From Ampullaceana balthica (taxonomy: Eukaryota; Mollusca; Gastropoda; Lymnaeidae), in contig CALYLW010000436.1 of assembly GCA_944989445.1 (NCBI GenBank), forward strand, positions 607,911 to 671,910: DNA of 64,000 nt, read 5' to 3'. Below are positions 11,906 to 23,960 of the stretch, one piece after another (position 1 is the first letter of the stretch; every line of letters starts with the position of its first letter). The position numbers were made by a program, and so were the translations under genes. The notes below the pieces were generated by a model, which did no database searches, was not told the DNA's origin, and was given only the letters and a program-made list of their open reading frames with translations.

Positions 11906-12169
11906 ATTGAAACAAAAATGAGACGAAAGTGAATAAGATTTTAAGATAGATAGAAGGGAGAGAGAACTAGGGATGAATAAAATAGAATGGGAGAGAGATA
12001 AGCAGAGAAAAAGAGAAGGAAGCTATATATATATATATATTATATATATAAATTTATATTATATTATATAAACAATATAATTTGCAATTGTCACGCAAGT
12101 AGTGTCTGTCAGTCCTGACGCTACTAATTTTAGAAAGCAGGGAAAACTAAATTACTGCACCAATGCATC

Positions 12170-12480
12170 AAAAGGTGTGAAAATTAAAGATGCGCTGTAA
12201 AAAATATTATATGACGTCATTGTTTTCGCTGATATTTTAATTTTGGAAAAGGGAACAATGTAAAAAGAGGATTTGTTGATGGTTAATTATAAAATTAAAA
12301 ACAACGGGGGCGCCGCAGGCGCCCTGCAACGCAACAACTATTATAAAATACTTTTTGTAAATTTCAGAAAGTTTAATATTTCGTATTTATCAAACAAGGA
12401 CAAGTTAGTTGGGCATATGAAAAAGGTCGGCGCCATAGGCGCCCTAAAAAAGTGCATTTTTTATAATATAAATAGATTTC
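12170..12480 (+). repeat. Dispersed element, family B, copy 1
   Basis: Shares AATATTATATGACGTCATTG, AAAAGGGAACAATGTAAAAA and TTTAATATTTCGTATTTATC with 39262-39440. This copy also holds two GC-rich palindromes, GGGCGCCGCAGGCGCCC-like at about 12308 and GGCGCCATAGGCGCC at about 12429. Non-coding. Confidence 0.6.
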
Positions 12481-12514
12481 AGCTGAAACAATAGATCTAA
12501 GCAATACGAAAATA

Positions 12515-12926
12515 CGTAATTAAATAACACGATAATGACGTAATTAAATAACACGATAATGACGTGATTAAATAACACGATAATGACGTAATTAAATAAC
12601 ACGATAATGACGTAATTAAATAACACGATAATGACGTAATTAAATAACACGATAATGACGTAATTAAATAACACGATAATGACGTAATTAAATAACACGA
12701 TAATGACGTAATTAAATAACACGATAATGACGTAATTAAATAACACGATAATGACGTAATTAAATTAACACGATAATGACGTAATTAAATAACACGATAA
12801 TGACGTAATTAAAATAACACGATAATGACGTAATTAAATAACACGATAATGACGTAATTAAATAACACGATAATGACGTAATTAAATAACACGATAATGA
12901 CGTAATTTAAATAACACGTTAATGAC
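12515..12926 (+). repeat. 24-bp minisatellite carrying TGACGTAATTAAAT
   Basis: About 17 copies of CGTAATTAAATAACACGATAATGA with near-perfect identity; a few copies have one extra T or A. Each unit has TGACGTAA (CRE/bZIP-like) and TAATTAAAT (homeodomain-like). The minus strand reads FNYVIIVL repeated, an incidental consequence of a 24-bp unit. Confidence 0.93.
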
Positions 12927-13121
12927 TCAAAATGTCAAGCATGGATAATCTTTCAAAAAAATTCTTGAACGTGAAGTTCTAAATTATTTGAAGTCGTCCA
13001 AGCATTGAAGAGAACCATCTTAAACTCATATCTGCTCCAAACGGTCGATGTTAAATGTAAAATATTCACTCCTAGCCATCACCGACTTCTCGCCTCACAA
13101 CCCCTGAGCAGGTATAACCCC

Positions 13122-13196
13122 CTTATGATCCCATATGACCCCATATGACCCATATGACTCCCATATGACCTCCATATGACCCCCATATGACCCCCG
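13122..13196 (+). repeat. Short CCCATATGAC tandem
   Basis: Seven or eight units of CCCATATGAC with variable C-runs (10-12 bp). Confidence 0.85.
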
Positions 13197-14542
13197 TTTC
13201 GTATTTTACAACAACCCTTCCCCAACAAAAAAATAAATATTTAAAATTAATTTTTTTTTATTCTGCGTGCTTTATATTCAAATATACCATGACACCTTGT
13301 TTCACGTTTTCATCCACACCACTGGACCGATCACTTAAAATGAGTGAATGTTTTTTTAAAAAAAATTTAATTTAAATATAAAAAAGAAGAAACTATTCTC
13401 AAGCTCTATCGTTAATTTTGTTTTAATTAAAGTTGATTATTTACCCGATATTTGATTAAAGTCGTTATGCACACTTAGCTCAGAAAAATCTGGCTAAAGG
13501 AAACAGTAACACGGACTACGGAAGCTGCCACGAGGTTTCAGTTGCACGTGATTTCAGGCGTATGTTCAACAACTGTTTAAAAATGAATGATCAAGAGTGT
13601 GAAAGCTCCTTCCGCGATCAGATCTGACGGTCTTTGCTGTTCGGCGCTTTCATTACTGCCGTCTTCGGAAGGGCTCCGAGGCACTGTTTTCCCTACCCTC
13701 ATCTTGGCCAACGCAACACCCTACCGCAATCATGGACAACGCACACTCCAGAACATCCCGCACCCCTCCTCATTCGTCCATACCTCCATATTCTGCTCTT
13801 AATTGATGAAGTAAGCCGTTCGGAATAAGTACCTGATTTCTATGTTCCCGAATAGTAGAGGAAAGAATTTCTTGAAATTCTTCTGTCGAAATGATGCAAT
13901 AAAAAATTTAAGAGTTTCCCGTACTAATATGAGAAAATCACATCCTCAATGCTAACCGACAGCTTTAAGAATTAGAATTTGAGGAGAAAATGTCCCGGGC
14001 ACAGTTTAGGGAAATCAAGGGTCAGGGGAGGCAATGATGCAATAAACGCAATCTCCGTGGCAATTAGGAAGAGTGCTCGAAAAGGGACAAAACTGTCTGT
14101 GCCATTGTCATAAAAACTCGCGCCCGTGAATTATTGAAAACGTGACGCCATTACCTCATTGTTCCTTTGGTTTCGAGTGTATTTAGGAAAGAGAGACGCA
14201 TCAAGTCAGAAATAAGAGCAGTCGCGTTGAGAACGGTGCACTTAACAAACCTGTGCTAGTGATTTCACTTTCAGCAAATGTCCGGAAATAAAAACAGCGC
14301 AGCGCGGATACAAAATATTTCGCGTCTTTTTAGTCTTAGACTCATAAATCTAACACCTCGCGTAGTGTAGTGATTGGATGTAGTGAATCACAAATGGAGA
14401 TATGTAGGTGATTATGAAGGATCAGTGAAACGTTTTTGATTGATGTGGTGAGGAGATTGTATAAGGTGAAATTAACGCACATCATTTCATGTGATATGCT
14501 TGGAAATTATGTGTGTCTTCCTTCTGCTGACGAAAGTAGCCA
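13197..14542. other. Mostly unique intergenic sequence
   Basis: No exon supported. 13950-14350 has lower AT content than its surroundings and no repeat match in the window. It could hold regulatory DNA, but this is not shown. Confidence 0.45.
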
Positions 14543-17500
14543 AAAGCGTTAGGGTATATTGACAGAAGCGTTAGGGTATATTGACAGAAGCGTTAGGGTA
14601 TATTGACAGAAGCGTTAGGGTATATTGACAGAAGCGTTAGGGTATATTGACAGAAGCGTTAGGGTATATTGACAGAAGCGTTAGGGTATATTGACAGAAG
14701 CGTTAGGGTATATTGACAGAAGCGTTAGGGTATATTGACAGAAGCGTTAGGGTATATTGACAGAAGCGTTAGGGTATATTGACAGAAGCGTTAGGGTATA
14801 TTGACAGAAGCGTTAGGGTATATTGACAGAAGCGTTAGGGTATATTGACAGAAGCGTTAGGGTATATTGACAGAAGCGTTAGGGTATATTGACAGAAGCG
14901 TTAGGGTATATTGACAGAAGCGTTAGGGTATATTGACAGAAGCGTTAGGGTATATTGACAGAAGCGTTAGGGTATATTGACAGAAGCGTTAGGGTATATT
15001 GACAGAAGCGTTAGGGTATATTGACAGAAGCGTTAGGGTATATTGACAGAAGCGTTAGGGTATATTGACAGAAGCGTTAGGGTATATTGACAGAAGCGTT
15101 AGGGTATATTGACAGAAGCGTTAGGGTATATTGACAGAAGCGTTAGGGTATATTGACAGAAGCGTTAGGGTATATTGACAGAAGCGTTAGGGTATATTGA
15201 CAGAAGCGTTAGGGTATATTGACAGAAGCGTTAGGGTATATTGACAGAAGCGTTAGGGTATATTGACAGAAGCGTTAGGGTATATTGACAGAAGCGTTAG
15301 GGTATATTGACAGAAGCGTTAGGGTATATTGACAGAAGCGTTAGGGTATATTGACAGAAGCGTTAGGGTATATTGACAGAAGCGTTAGGGTATATTGACA
15401 GAAGCGTTAGGGTATATTGACAGAAGCGTTAGGGTATATTGACAGAAGCGTTAGGGTATATTGACAGAAGCGTTAGGGTATATTGACAGAAGCGTTAGGG
15501 TATATTGACAGAAGCGTTAGGGTATATTGACAGAAGCGTTAGGGTATATTGACAGAAGCGTTAGGGTATATTGACAGAAGCGTTAGGGTATATTGACAGA
15601 AGCGTTAGGGTATATTGACAGAAGCGTTAGGGTATATTGACAGAAGCGTTAGGGTATATTGACAGAAGCGTTAGGGTATATTGACAGAAGCGTTAGGGTA
15701 TATTGACAGAAGCGTTAGGGTATATTGACAGAAGCGTTAGGGTATATTGACAGAAGCGTTAGGGTATATTGACAGAAGCGTTAGGGTATATTGACAGAAG
15801 CGTTAGGGTATATTGACAGAAGCGTTAGGGTATATTGACAGAAGCGTTAGGGTATATTGACAGAAGCGTTAGGGTATATTGACAGAAGCGTTAGGGTATA
15901 TTGACAGAAGCGTTAGGGTATATTGACAGAAGCGTTAGGGTATATTGACAGAAGCGTTAGGGTATATTGACAGAAGCGTTAGGGTATATTGACAGAAGCG
16001 TTAGGGTATATTGACAGAAGCGTTAGGGTATATTGACAGAAGCGTTAGGGTATATTGACAGAAGCGTTAGGGTATATTGACAGAAGCGTTAGGGTATATT
16101 GACAGAAGCGTTAGGGTATATTGACAGAAGCGTTAGGGTATATTGACAGAAGCGTTAGGGTATATTGACAGAAGCGTTAGGGTATATTGACAGAAGCGTT
16201 AGGGTATATTGACAGAAGCGTTAGGGTATATTGACAGAAGCGTTAGGGTATATTGACAGAAGCGTTAGGGTATATTGACAGAAGCGTTAGGGTATATTGA
16301 CAGAAGCGTTAGGGTATATTGACAGAAGCGTTAGGGTATATTGACAGAAGCGTTAGGGTATATTGACAGAAGCGTTAGGGTATATTGACAGAAGCGTTAG
16401 GGTATATTGACAGAAGCGTTAGGGTATATTGACAGAAGCGTTAGGGTATATTGACAGAAGCGTTAGGGTATATTGACAGAAGCGTTAGGGTATATTGACA
16501 GAAGCGTTAGGGTATATTGACAGAAGCGTTAGGGTATATTGACAGAAGCGTTAGGGTATATTGACAGAAGCGTTAGGGTATATTGACAGAAGCGTTAGGG
16601 TATATTGACAGAAGCGTTAGGGTATATTGACAGAAGCGTTAGGGTATATTGACAGAAGCGTTAGGGTATATTGACAGAAGCGTTAGGGTATATTGACAGA
16701 AGCGTTAGGGTATATTGACAGAAGCGTTAGGGTATATTGACAGAAGCGTTAGGGTATATTGACAGAAGCGTTAGGGTATATTGACAGAAGCGTTAGGGTA
16801 TATTGACAGAAGCGTTAGGGTATATTGACAGAAGCGTTAGGGTATATTGACAGAAGCGTTAGGGTATATTGACAGAAGCGTTAGGGTATATTGACAGAAG
16901 CGTTAGGGTATATTGACAGAAGCGTTAGGGTATATTGACAGAAGCGTTAGGGTATATTGACAGAAGCGTTAGGGTATATTGACAGAAGCGTTAGGGTATA
17001 TTGACAGAAGCGTTAGGGTATATTGACAGAAGCGTTAGGGTATATTGACAGAAGCGTTAGGGTATATTGACAGAAGCGTTAGGGTATATTGACAGAAGCG
17101 TTAGGGTATATTGACAGAAGCGTTAGGGTATATTGACAGAAGCGTTAGGGTATATTGACAGAAGCGTTAGGGTATATTGACAGAAGCGTTAGGGTATATT
17201 GACAGAAGCGTTAGGGTATATTGACAGAAGCGTTAGGGTATATTGACAGAAGCGTTAGGGTATATTGACAGAAGCGTTAGGGTATATTGACAGAAGCGTT
17301 AGGGTATATTGACAGAAGCGTTAGGGTATATTGACAGAAGCGTTAGGGTATATTGACAGAAGCGTTAGGGTATATTGACAGAAGCGTTAGGGTATATTGA
17401 CAGAAGCGTTAGGGTATATTGACAGAAGCGTTAGGGTATATTGACAGAAGCGTTAGGGTATATTGACAGAAGCGTTAGGGTATATTGACAGAAGCGTTAG

Positions 17501-18977
17501 GGTATATTGACAGAAGCGTTAGGGTATATTGACAGAAGCGTTAGGGTATATTGACAGAAGCGTTAGGGTATATTGACAGAAGCGTTAGGGTATATTGACA
17601 GAAGCGTTAGGGTATATTGACAGAAGCGTTAGGGTATATTGACAGAAGCGTTAGGGTATATTGACAGAAGCGTTAGGGTATATTGACAGAAGCGTTAGGG
17701 TATATTGACAGAAGCGTTAGGGTATATTGACAGAAGCGTTAGGGTATATTGACAGAAGCGTTAGGGTATATTGACAGAAGCGTTAGGGTATATTGACAGA
17801 AGCGTTAGGGTATATTGACAGAAGCGTTAGGGTATATTGACAGAAGCGTTAGGGTATATTGACAGAAGCGTTAGGGTATATTGACAGAAGCGTTAGGGTA
17901 TATTGACAGAAGCGTTAGGGTATATTGACAGAAGCGTTAGGGTATATTGACAGAAGCGTTAGGGTATATTGACAGAAGCGTTAGGGTATATTGACAGAAG
18001 CGTTAGGGTATATTGACAGAAGCGTTAGGGTATATTGACAGAAGCGTTAGGGTATATTGACAGAAGCGTTAGGGTATATTGACAGAAGCGTTAGGGTATA
18101 TTGACAGAAGCGTTAGGGTATATTGACAGAAGCGTTAGGGTATATTGACAGAAGCGTTAGGGTATATTGACAGAAGCGTTAGGGTATATTGACAGAAGCG
18201 TTAGGGTATATTGACAGAAGCGTTAGGGTATATTGACAGAAGCGTTAGGGTATATTGACAGAAGCGTTAGGGTATATTGACAGAAGCGTTAGGGTATATT
18301 GACAGAAGCGTTAGGGTATATTGACAGAAGCGTTAGGGTATATTGACAGAAGCGTTAGGGTATATTGACAGAAGCGTTAGGGTATATTGACAGAAGCGTT
18401 AGGGTATATTGACAGAAGCGTTAGGGTATATTGACAGAAGCGTTAGGGTATATTGACAGAAGCGTTAGGGTATATTGACAGAAGCGTTAGGGTATATTGA
18501 CAGAAGCGTTAGGGTATATTGACAGAAGCGTTAGGGTATATTGACAGAAGCGTTAGGGTATATTGACAGAAGCGTTAGGGTATATTGACAGAAGCGTTAG
18601 GGTATATTGACAGAAGCGTTAGGGTATATTGACAGAAGCGTTAGGGTATATTGACAGAAGCGTTAGGGTATATTGACAGAAGCGTTAGGGTATATTGACA
18701 GAAGCGTTAGGGTATATTGACAGAAGCGTTAGGGTATATTGACAGAAGCGTTAGGGTATATTGACAGAAGCGTTAGGGTATATTGACAGAAGCGTTAGGG
18801 TATATTGACAGAAGCGTTAGGGTATATTGACAGAAGCGTTAGGGTATATTGACAGAAGCGTTAGGGTATATTGACAGAAGCGTTAGGGTATATTGACAGA
18901 AGCGTTAGGGTATATTGACAGAAGCGTTAGGGTATATTGACAGAAGCGTTAGGGTATATTGACAGAAGCGTTAGGGT
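14543..18977 (+). repeat. 22-bp satellite array, about 200 near-identical copies
   Basis: The unit contains GCGTTAGGGTATATTGACAG and repeats with period 22 from 14543 to 18977 (4435 bp, about 201.6 units). The phase is unchanged at 14581, 15241, 15901, 16561, 17221, 17881 and 18541 (660 bp = 30 units apart), so there are no indels in that span. I saw no base substitution inside. Each unit has one TTAGGG. The first unit begins AAAGCGTTAGGG and the last breaks off at TTAGGGTCTATGACG. Confidence 0.98.
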
Positions 18978-20249
18978 CTATGACGCTTTAAAAAATATGC
19001 AACACAATACTTTGGAGTCACTCACAATATTCGGAAACTGTTCAGATTTTCAAAACAAACTGAAAACTTTAACCAGTTCATTAGTTCAGTGCAGTGTGAC
19101 TTGCATTGTATGGACTGTCTACTCTATTACCGAACGTCAACTCTTTATTCATTCAACAAACACCCAGTATTTTTTGTTCAATTTCATTTTCATTGAACAA
19201 CATCGTATCAGAAATAAACTAAATTATTATTATTTTTCAAAATCCTTTATATTAACTTCACCGTCTTGTGGTCAAAAAAAATAAATAAAAAGCCACAATG
19301 ATTTTTATGCACATATACTTTTGTCACCTAACCATGCATTCTATTCAAAATTTCAGATCTATCCAATGTACTCTAAGTAAATTTATAAATTTTTAGATTA
19401 TCTCTATGTAGCATAGCATGTAAATGTTTATGCCAGTCTGTCGCGTGATGTGTATTTATATTGAACTCATATATAAAGGATTTATAGTCAAAAACTTTGT
19501 TTTTACGGGTTTTTTAAATTTCTCATATGAGCCTTAACAATATTTCTAAAACATGCCACCCCGCTGCCCCTACACCGTTCATGAACGTTGAATTACATTT
19601 TTTTTTATTGGTAAACAAAATTAAAAGTCTTTTTTTTGCGTGGTACACGCGCGTTCTACCCACAACACGTAATTGACCAAGAACAGGTAGCATTGCTGAA
19701 ATGGTTACGACTGAGAGTCATGAAAGCGTCACATGTGCATGAATTCGTTAAGCCCCCTCTCCCACACGACCTTGTACAGCATCAAGCCTTACTGTGTGGC
19801 GTCGGGATCCGACCTTGAGTCACGTGTGAGCTGTTACCTCCCACCCAATCCCCACCACATTTCTTCACGTGACCTGGTTTTTCTTGGGTGTCCCCTGGCC
19901 AGTTAATGGGGGCGACCCTGGACAGCAGTGACGTCACAAATCAAATTTATTCAATGAGTGAAAATTTCCACTTCCTTCTCACGGGCTGCTTCTGTCGTTG
20001 TAGACCATTCTTGACATCATGTGATTGCCTTTTTGTTCAGTTCCCACCAGCAACAACGGTGAAATTTAGCAAGTAGTATAGATGTCACTCAGACAGTACG
20101 ATACTTGCACACTTGCTCTCTGTATCCGTGTTTCCGCTTCATCAGCATCAGAGCTTCTGCTTTTCTTGGATTCATATCCATTAAATGGAGGGACACAGAA
20201 CATCTGAAGCACCCTTCACCCCCCCCCCAACACTAATTTCCCCCAACAC
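18978..20249. other. Intergenic sequence with a partial family A copy
   Basis: A minus-strand family A fragment lies at 19370-19530 (ends TATAAAGGATTTATAGTCAA). No gene is supported; open frames at 19636-20076 have no recognisable domain. Confidence 0.5.
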
Positions 20250-20395
20250 ACTCACTGCTCACTGCCCACTGCCCACTGCCCACTGCTCACTGCCCACTGC
20301 TCACTGCCCACTGCTCACTGCTCACTGCCCACTGCTCACTGCCCACTGCCCACTGCTCACTGCTCACTGCACACTGCTCACTGCCCACTGCTCAC
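20250..20395 (+). repeat. 7-bp tandem CACTGCY
   Basis: About 20 copies of CACTGCC/CACTGCT. Confidence 0.95.
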
Positions 20396-20455
20396 CACGA
20401 TTCCCTCTTTGGAAAGTTCACCTTTCACAAGTTGCCCAAACGTTCTCTGAAAATT

Positions 20456-21343
20456 CCAGCCCATGTCAATACCATCCCATGTCAATCCCATCCCATGTCA
20501 ATACCATCCCATGTCATCCCAACCCATGTCAATCCCAACCCATGTCAATACCACCCATGTCAATACCCAACCCATGTCAATACCAACCCATGTCAATCCC
20601 AACCCATGTCAATACCATCCCATGTCAATCCCAACCCATGTCAATACCATCCCATGTCAATACCAACCCATGTCAATACCATCCCATGTCAATCCCAACC
20701 CATGTCAATACCATCCCATGTCAATACCAACCCATGTCAATACCATCCCATGTCAATCCCAACCCATGTCAATACCAACCCATGTCAATCCCAACCCATG
20801 TCAATACCATCCCATGTCAATACCAACCCATGTCAATACCATCCCATGTCAATCCCAACCCATGTCAATACCAACCCATGTCAATCCCAACCCATGTCAA
20901 TACAATCCCATGTCAACCCCAACCCATGTCAATCCCAACCCATGTCAATCCCGATCCATGTCAATCCCAATCCCATGTCAATCCCGATCCCATGTCAATC
21001 CCGATCCATGTCAATCCCAACCCATGTCAATACCAACCCATGTCAATACCATCCCATGTCAATACCAACCCATGTCAATACCAACCCATGTCAATACCAA
21101 CCCATGTCAATACCATCCCATGTCAATACCATCCCATGTCAATACCAACCCATGTCAATACCAACCCATGTCAATACCAACCCATGTCAATACCATCCCA
21201 TGTCAATACCAACCCATGTCAATACCAACCCATGTCAATACCAACCCATGTCAATACCAACCCATGTCAATACCAACCCATGTCAATACCAACCCATGTC
21301 AATACCAACCCATGTCAATACCATCCCATGTCAATACCAGCTG
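20456..21343 (+). repeat. 16-bp minisatellite (about 55 copies), open in three frames
   Basis: The unit is CATGTCAATACCAACC with AACC/ATCC/ATCCC variants and occasional 15- or 17-bp units. A 16-bp unit steps through the three frames and lacks a stop in any of them, so frames of 406, 326 and 305 codons overlap here, all with the period HVNTNPCQYQPMSIPT. This is an arithmetic consequence of the repeat and not coding evidence. An unrelated 7-bp array lies just upstream. Confidence 0.95.
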
Positions 21344-21650
21344 CCCACCTTGTCACAGAGACGTTTGCTGTATCGTATGAAGCACGTGTTAGCTGTGTAT
21401 CGTGATGAATAAATTTCTTTGTCGTCTTTCTTCTGAACATTTGCCTAAGTGGAAACAAAATTCAGGTTCGTAACGCACGGCCGCTGCCACATACATGACA
21501 AAATTTATGAGAGACAAAAGTAAACGAAACAATGAGTCAGTCCGGGGAAAAAAATGGTGAAAAAAGAACAATTTAAAAATTATATATAATCTATATAATG
21601 TATATATTAAAAAAATAATTAAAGTATGTCTGTGTGTGTGTGTGTGCATG
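21344..21650. other. Spacer ending in (GT)n
   Basis: No gene. A short TATA-rich stretch and a GT run (21629-21645) precede the Helitron-like element. Confidence 0.5.
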
Positions 21651-23188
21651 TCCTTTATAGCTGACTAAACAATTCATCCGATCGTCATGAAACTTGTGGA
21701 GACTGTTGAGTACGCTACAGGATGGTAACTGGCAACTTTTTTCTTTCTAAATTTACCACTCATGGAGTGCCGGGGGCCTATAATGTCATTTTTTTTTGCT
21801 TAGATGAGCTATATAAAAATTAGTTTAAGCATTAGGTACTAGGTATAGACCCCTCAGCCGACGCCGCGTGCCGAATACGCCGCCTAAAATCCGCCGGAAA
21901 ATATGCGGTATGCCGCATTAGCCTAACAGCTGATAAACTACATCGCGTTTGTTTTATTCATGACAATTATAAACTGATATTCTAAGTGCCTATCTGGTAT
22001 TGAGTGACAGAAACTGAATGAGGGGAATGCATTCATGCACTGTATTAGTAGGACATCATTATAGGAGCCGTCCATAAAGTATGCCACGCTATTTTAGACC
22101 ATTTTTACCCCCCCCCTCACCCCTGTCACAAATCTTGGACTCCCTCCCTTAAAGTACGCCACACTTTCGATATATTTTTTAAATTAACAATATAGTTAAA
22201 TTTTATATAAAACACCTTGACGTAACACATGGCCGGACCCCCTCTCCTCCCCCCTGTCACAAACTGTCACACTTTCTTACACCCCTCCCCCCTCTGGAGC
22301 GTGACGTACTTTATGGACGGCCCTATATAAAACTTTTTTTTTCTATTGTTAAAAATTATGACACTTTTTCTGAAGTATTGTAAAAGTGTTTTATTGCTGA
22401 AGTTTTATTACTTCATTATTGGCCAGGCTTCAGCCAAATTTCATCCGAATATTTCGTAATCAGCCGAAAATCAGCCGCTGATGTCAATTTACGGAGAAAT
22501 CCGGCTAATGATACTTACGGGTACTGAACTTATAATGGCCGGGGCCCCCCAAATATCTTATTTTGTTGTTGTAAATGTTTAAGATATTTGTCCTACTCAC
22601 TTTTTAACGATCTTGAGAAATATATCCATGATGAAATTGAATTAAAATGATCAGGTTTTTGAAATTGACATCCTTCACCGTATTGGCCGGGGTGCCCTTA
22701 ATGTGTTTTCCCCCTTTATTAGCTATATAAAAATTAGTTTATGTGTTAGATAATGAGAAAATAAATTGATTTTGACCAAACGTAGTATATAAAAACTTAA
22801 GAGCCTATTTTAATTACTATAGGGTACTGAACTCCTAATGTCCATTCCCATCGGAGCTGGGTGCGCCCAATGTTTTTTTTACTGAACGTTGATAATTGTA
22901 TTCCCCATTCAATTTTACACAATTTTTAGAAATATAACTTGAGTATAATGTCAATAAAAAAATTAAATTATCACTCATTTTGGGGCCGAGGCCCTTCATA
23001 TCGTTTCTTCTTTTGTAAGCTTTTCAATTATTAATTTATTTATCCGTTTGCTATGAAATTTAGACAATTTTTTCCCACACTCCCGTGAAGGTTTCTGGCA
23101 TAATTGTTTTTAAAACATACCACCCATTGGTTTCTTTAAATTTATTCATTTTTACTGAGATCGTTGCAACGCAGGACGGGTCTGCTAG
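21651..23188 (+). mobile_element. Helitron-like non-autonomous element (TC...CTAG)
   Basis: Starts TCCTTTATAGCTGAC and ends CGTTGCAACGCAGGACGGG then TCTGCTAG, followed by T. The 5' TC, the 3' CTAG|T and the palindrome CGTTGCAACG 17 bp before the end are Helitron hallmarks. The start TCCTTTAT also matches the Helitron at 40241. The interior is non-coding, with repeated AGCTATATAAAAATTAGTTT and GGCCGGGGCCCC motifs, and it contains the MITE at 22074-22324. No Rep/helicase motif is present. Confidence 0.7.
22074..22324. mobile_element. GGCCGTCC MITE, second copy
   Basis: Ends GGAGCCGTCCATAAAGTATG and CGTACTTTATGGACGGCCC, flanked by ATA on both sides (22071-22073, 22325-22327). It is longer than the copy at 4215 but shares the CTGTCACAAACTGTCACAC core. 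Nested inside the Helitron-like element. Confidence 0.85.
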
Positions 23189-23224
23189 TAAACAAATAAT
23201 AAATAGAAGTAAAAAAAATATTTT

Positions 23225-23525
23225 TAAAACCCACGTTTTTATAAGCGGACCAAAAATGAAGAAAATAATTTAAAACTTATAAGTTCAAGTAATTTCATTT
23301 CATATGACTAAAAATGTTGGGGCGGGCGCTTATGAGATTTTACATATGCCTTTCACTCATTCTCTCACTTATAGATCTCTCTTTTTCCTTCTAAATTATA
23401 AATCTTTAATTTTTATGCCAAACACCCGCCCCACGTTTTTAGTCAAATTAAATTAAATTACTTGAACTTATAAGTTTTAATTGATTTTCTTCTTTTTCTT
23501 CCGCTTATAAAAACTTGGTTTTTAG
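23225..23525. repeat. Long foldback (inverted repeat) element
   Basis: Left arm CCACGTTTTTATAAGCGGAC..AACTTATAAGTTCAAGTAAT..GACTAAAAATGTTGGGGCGGG. The right arm is its near complement, from CCCGCCCCACGTTTTTAGTC to CCGCTTATAAAAACTTGG. Arms are about 110 bp with a loop of about 85 bp. Non-coding. The transcript would form a long hairpin. Confidence 0.85.
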
Positions 23526-23779
23526 AAATATATATTTTTTTATTTCTATTTATTTTTTTATTTTTAGTCTAAGTGTATGCTATGGTGAGTTTTGAATTAT
23601 TGATTATGTTCAAATATAATACGCATTGCCCGACAAACATTTACAGACTGGAAATGACTGATCTCCCCTTGATGTTAAACATGGTTGTTGTGGTCGGGGT
23701 TGGTGTGCACTCGGCACGTGAATATAATGTAAACAAGAGCAGACGGATAATACATATGCTTATATATAGATAAACTAAA

Positions 23780-23960
23780 AAGTTCAATAATGTAAAACGG
23801 TACATTCGATCGATCTGAAATTTTGACACAATTCATTGTCGTCCAAGATCTATCTGTGGTAAAATTTTGAGATCTCTAGGTCTATCAGAAGTGGTTCAAT
23901 TTTACGTTGGCAGATTTGAAAAATTAAGGACAAACAGGAACGGAAGCGAGTTAATAAAAA
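23780..23960 (+). repeat. Family A fragment
   Basis: Shares GGTACATTCGATCGATCTGA and the following 'bases to AAATTTTGA' segment with other family A copies, then diverges. Confidence 0.5.

Noticed and set aside
14543..18977. True telomere or interstitial telomeric array
   Set aside because: TTAGGG occurs once per 22 bp and never in tandem, and both flanks are ordinary DNA.
18937..19284. 115-codon frame after the satellite
   Set aside because: Begins inside the satellite, with no domain, splice signal or codon bias.
20185..21412. Open frames of 406, 326 and 305 codons
   Set aside because: They come from a 16-bp repeat that lacks stops in all three frames; there is no independent coding support.
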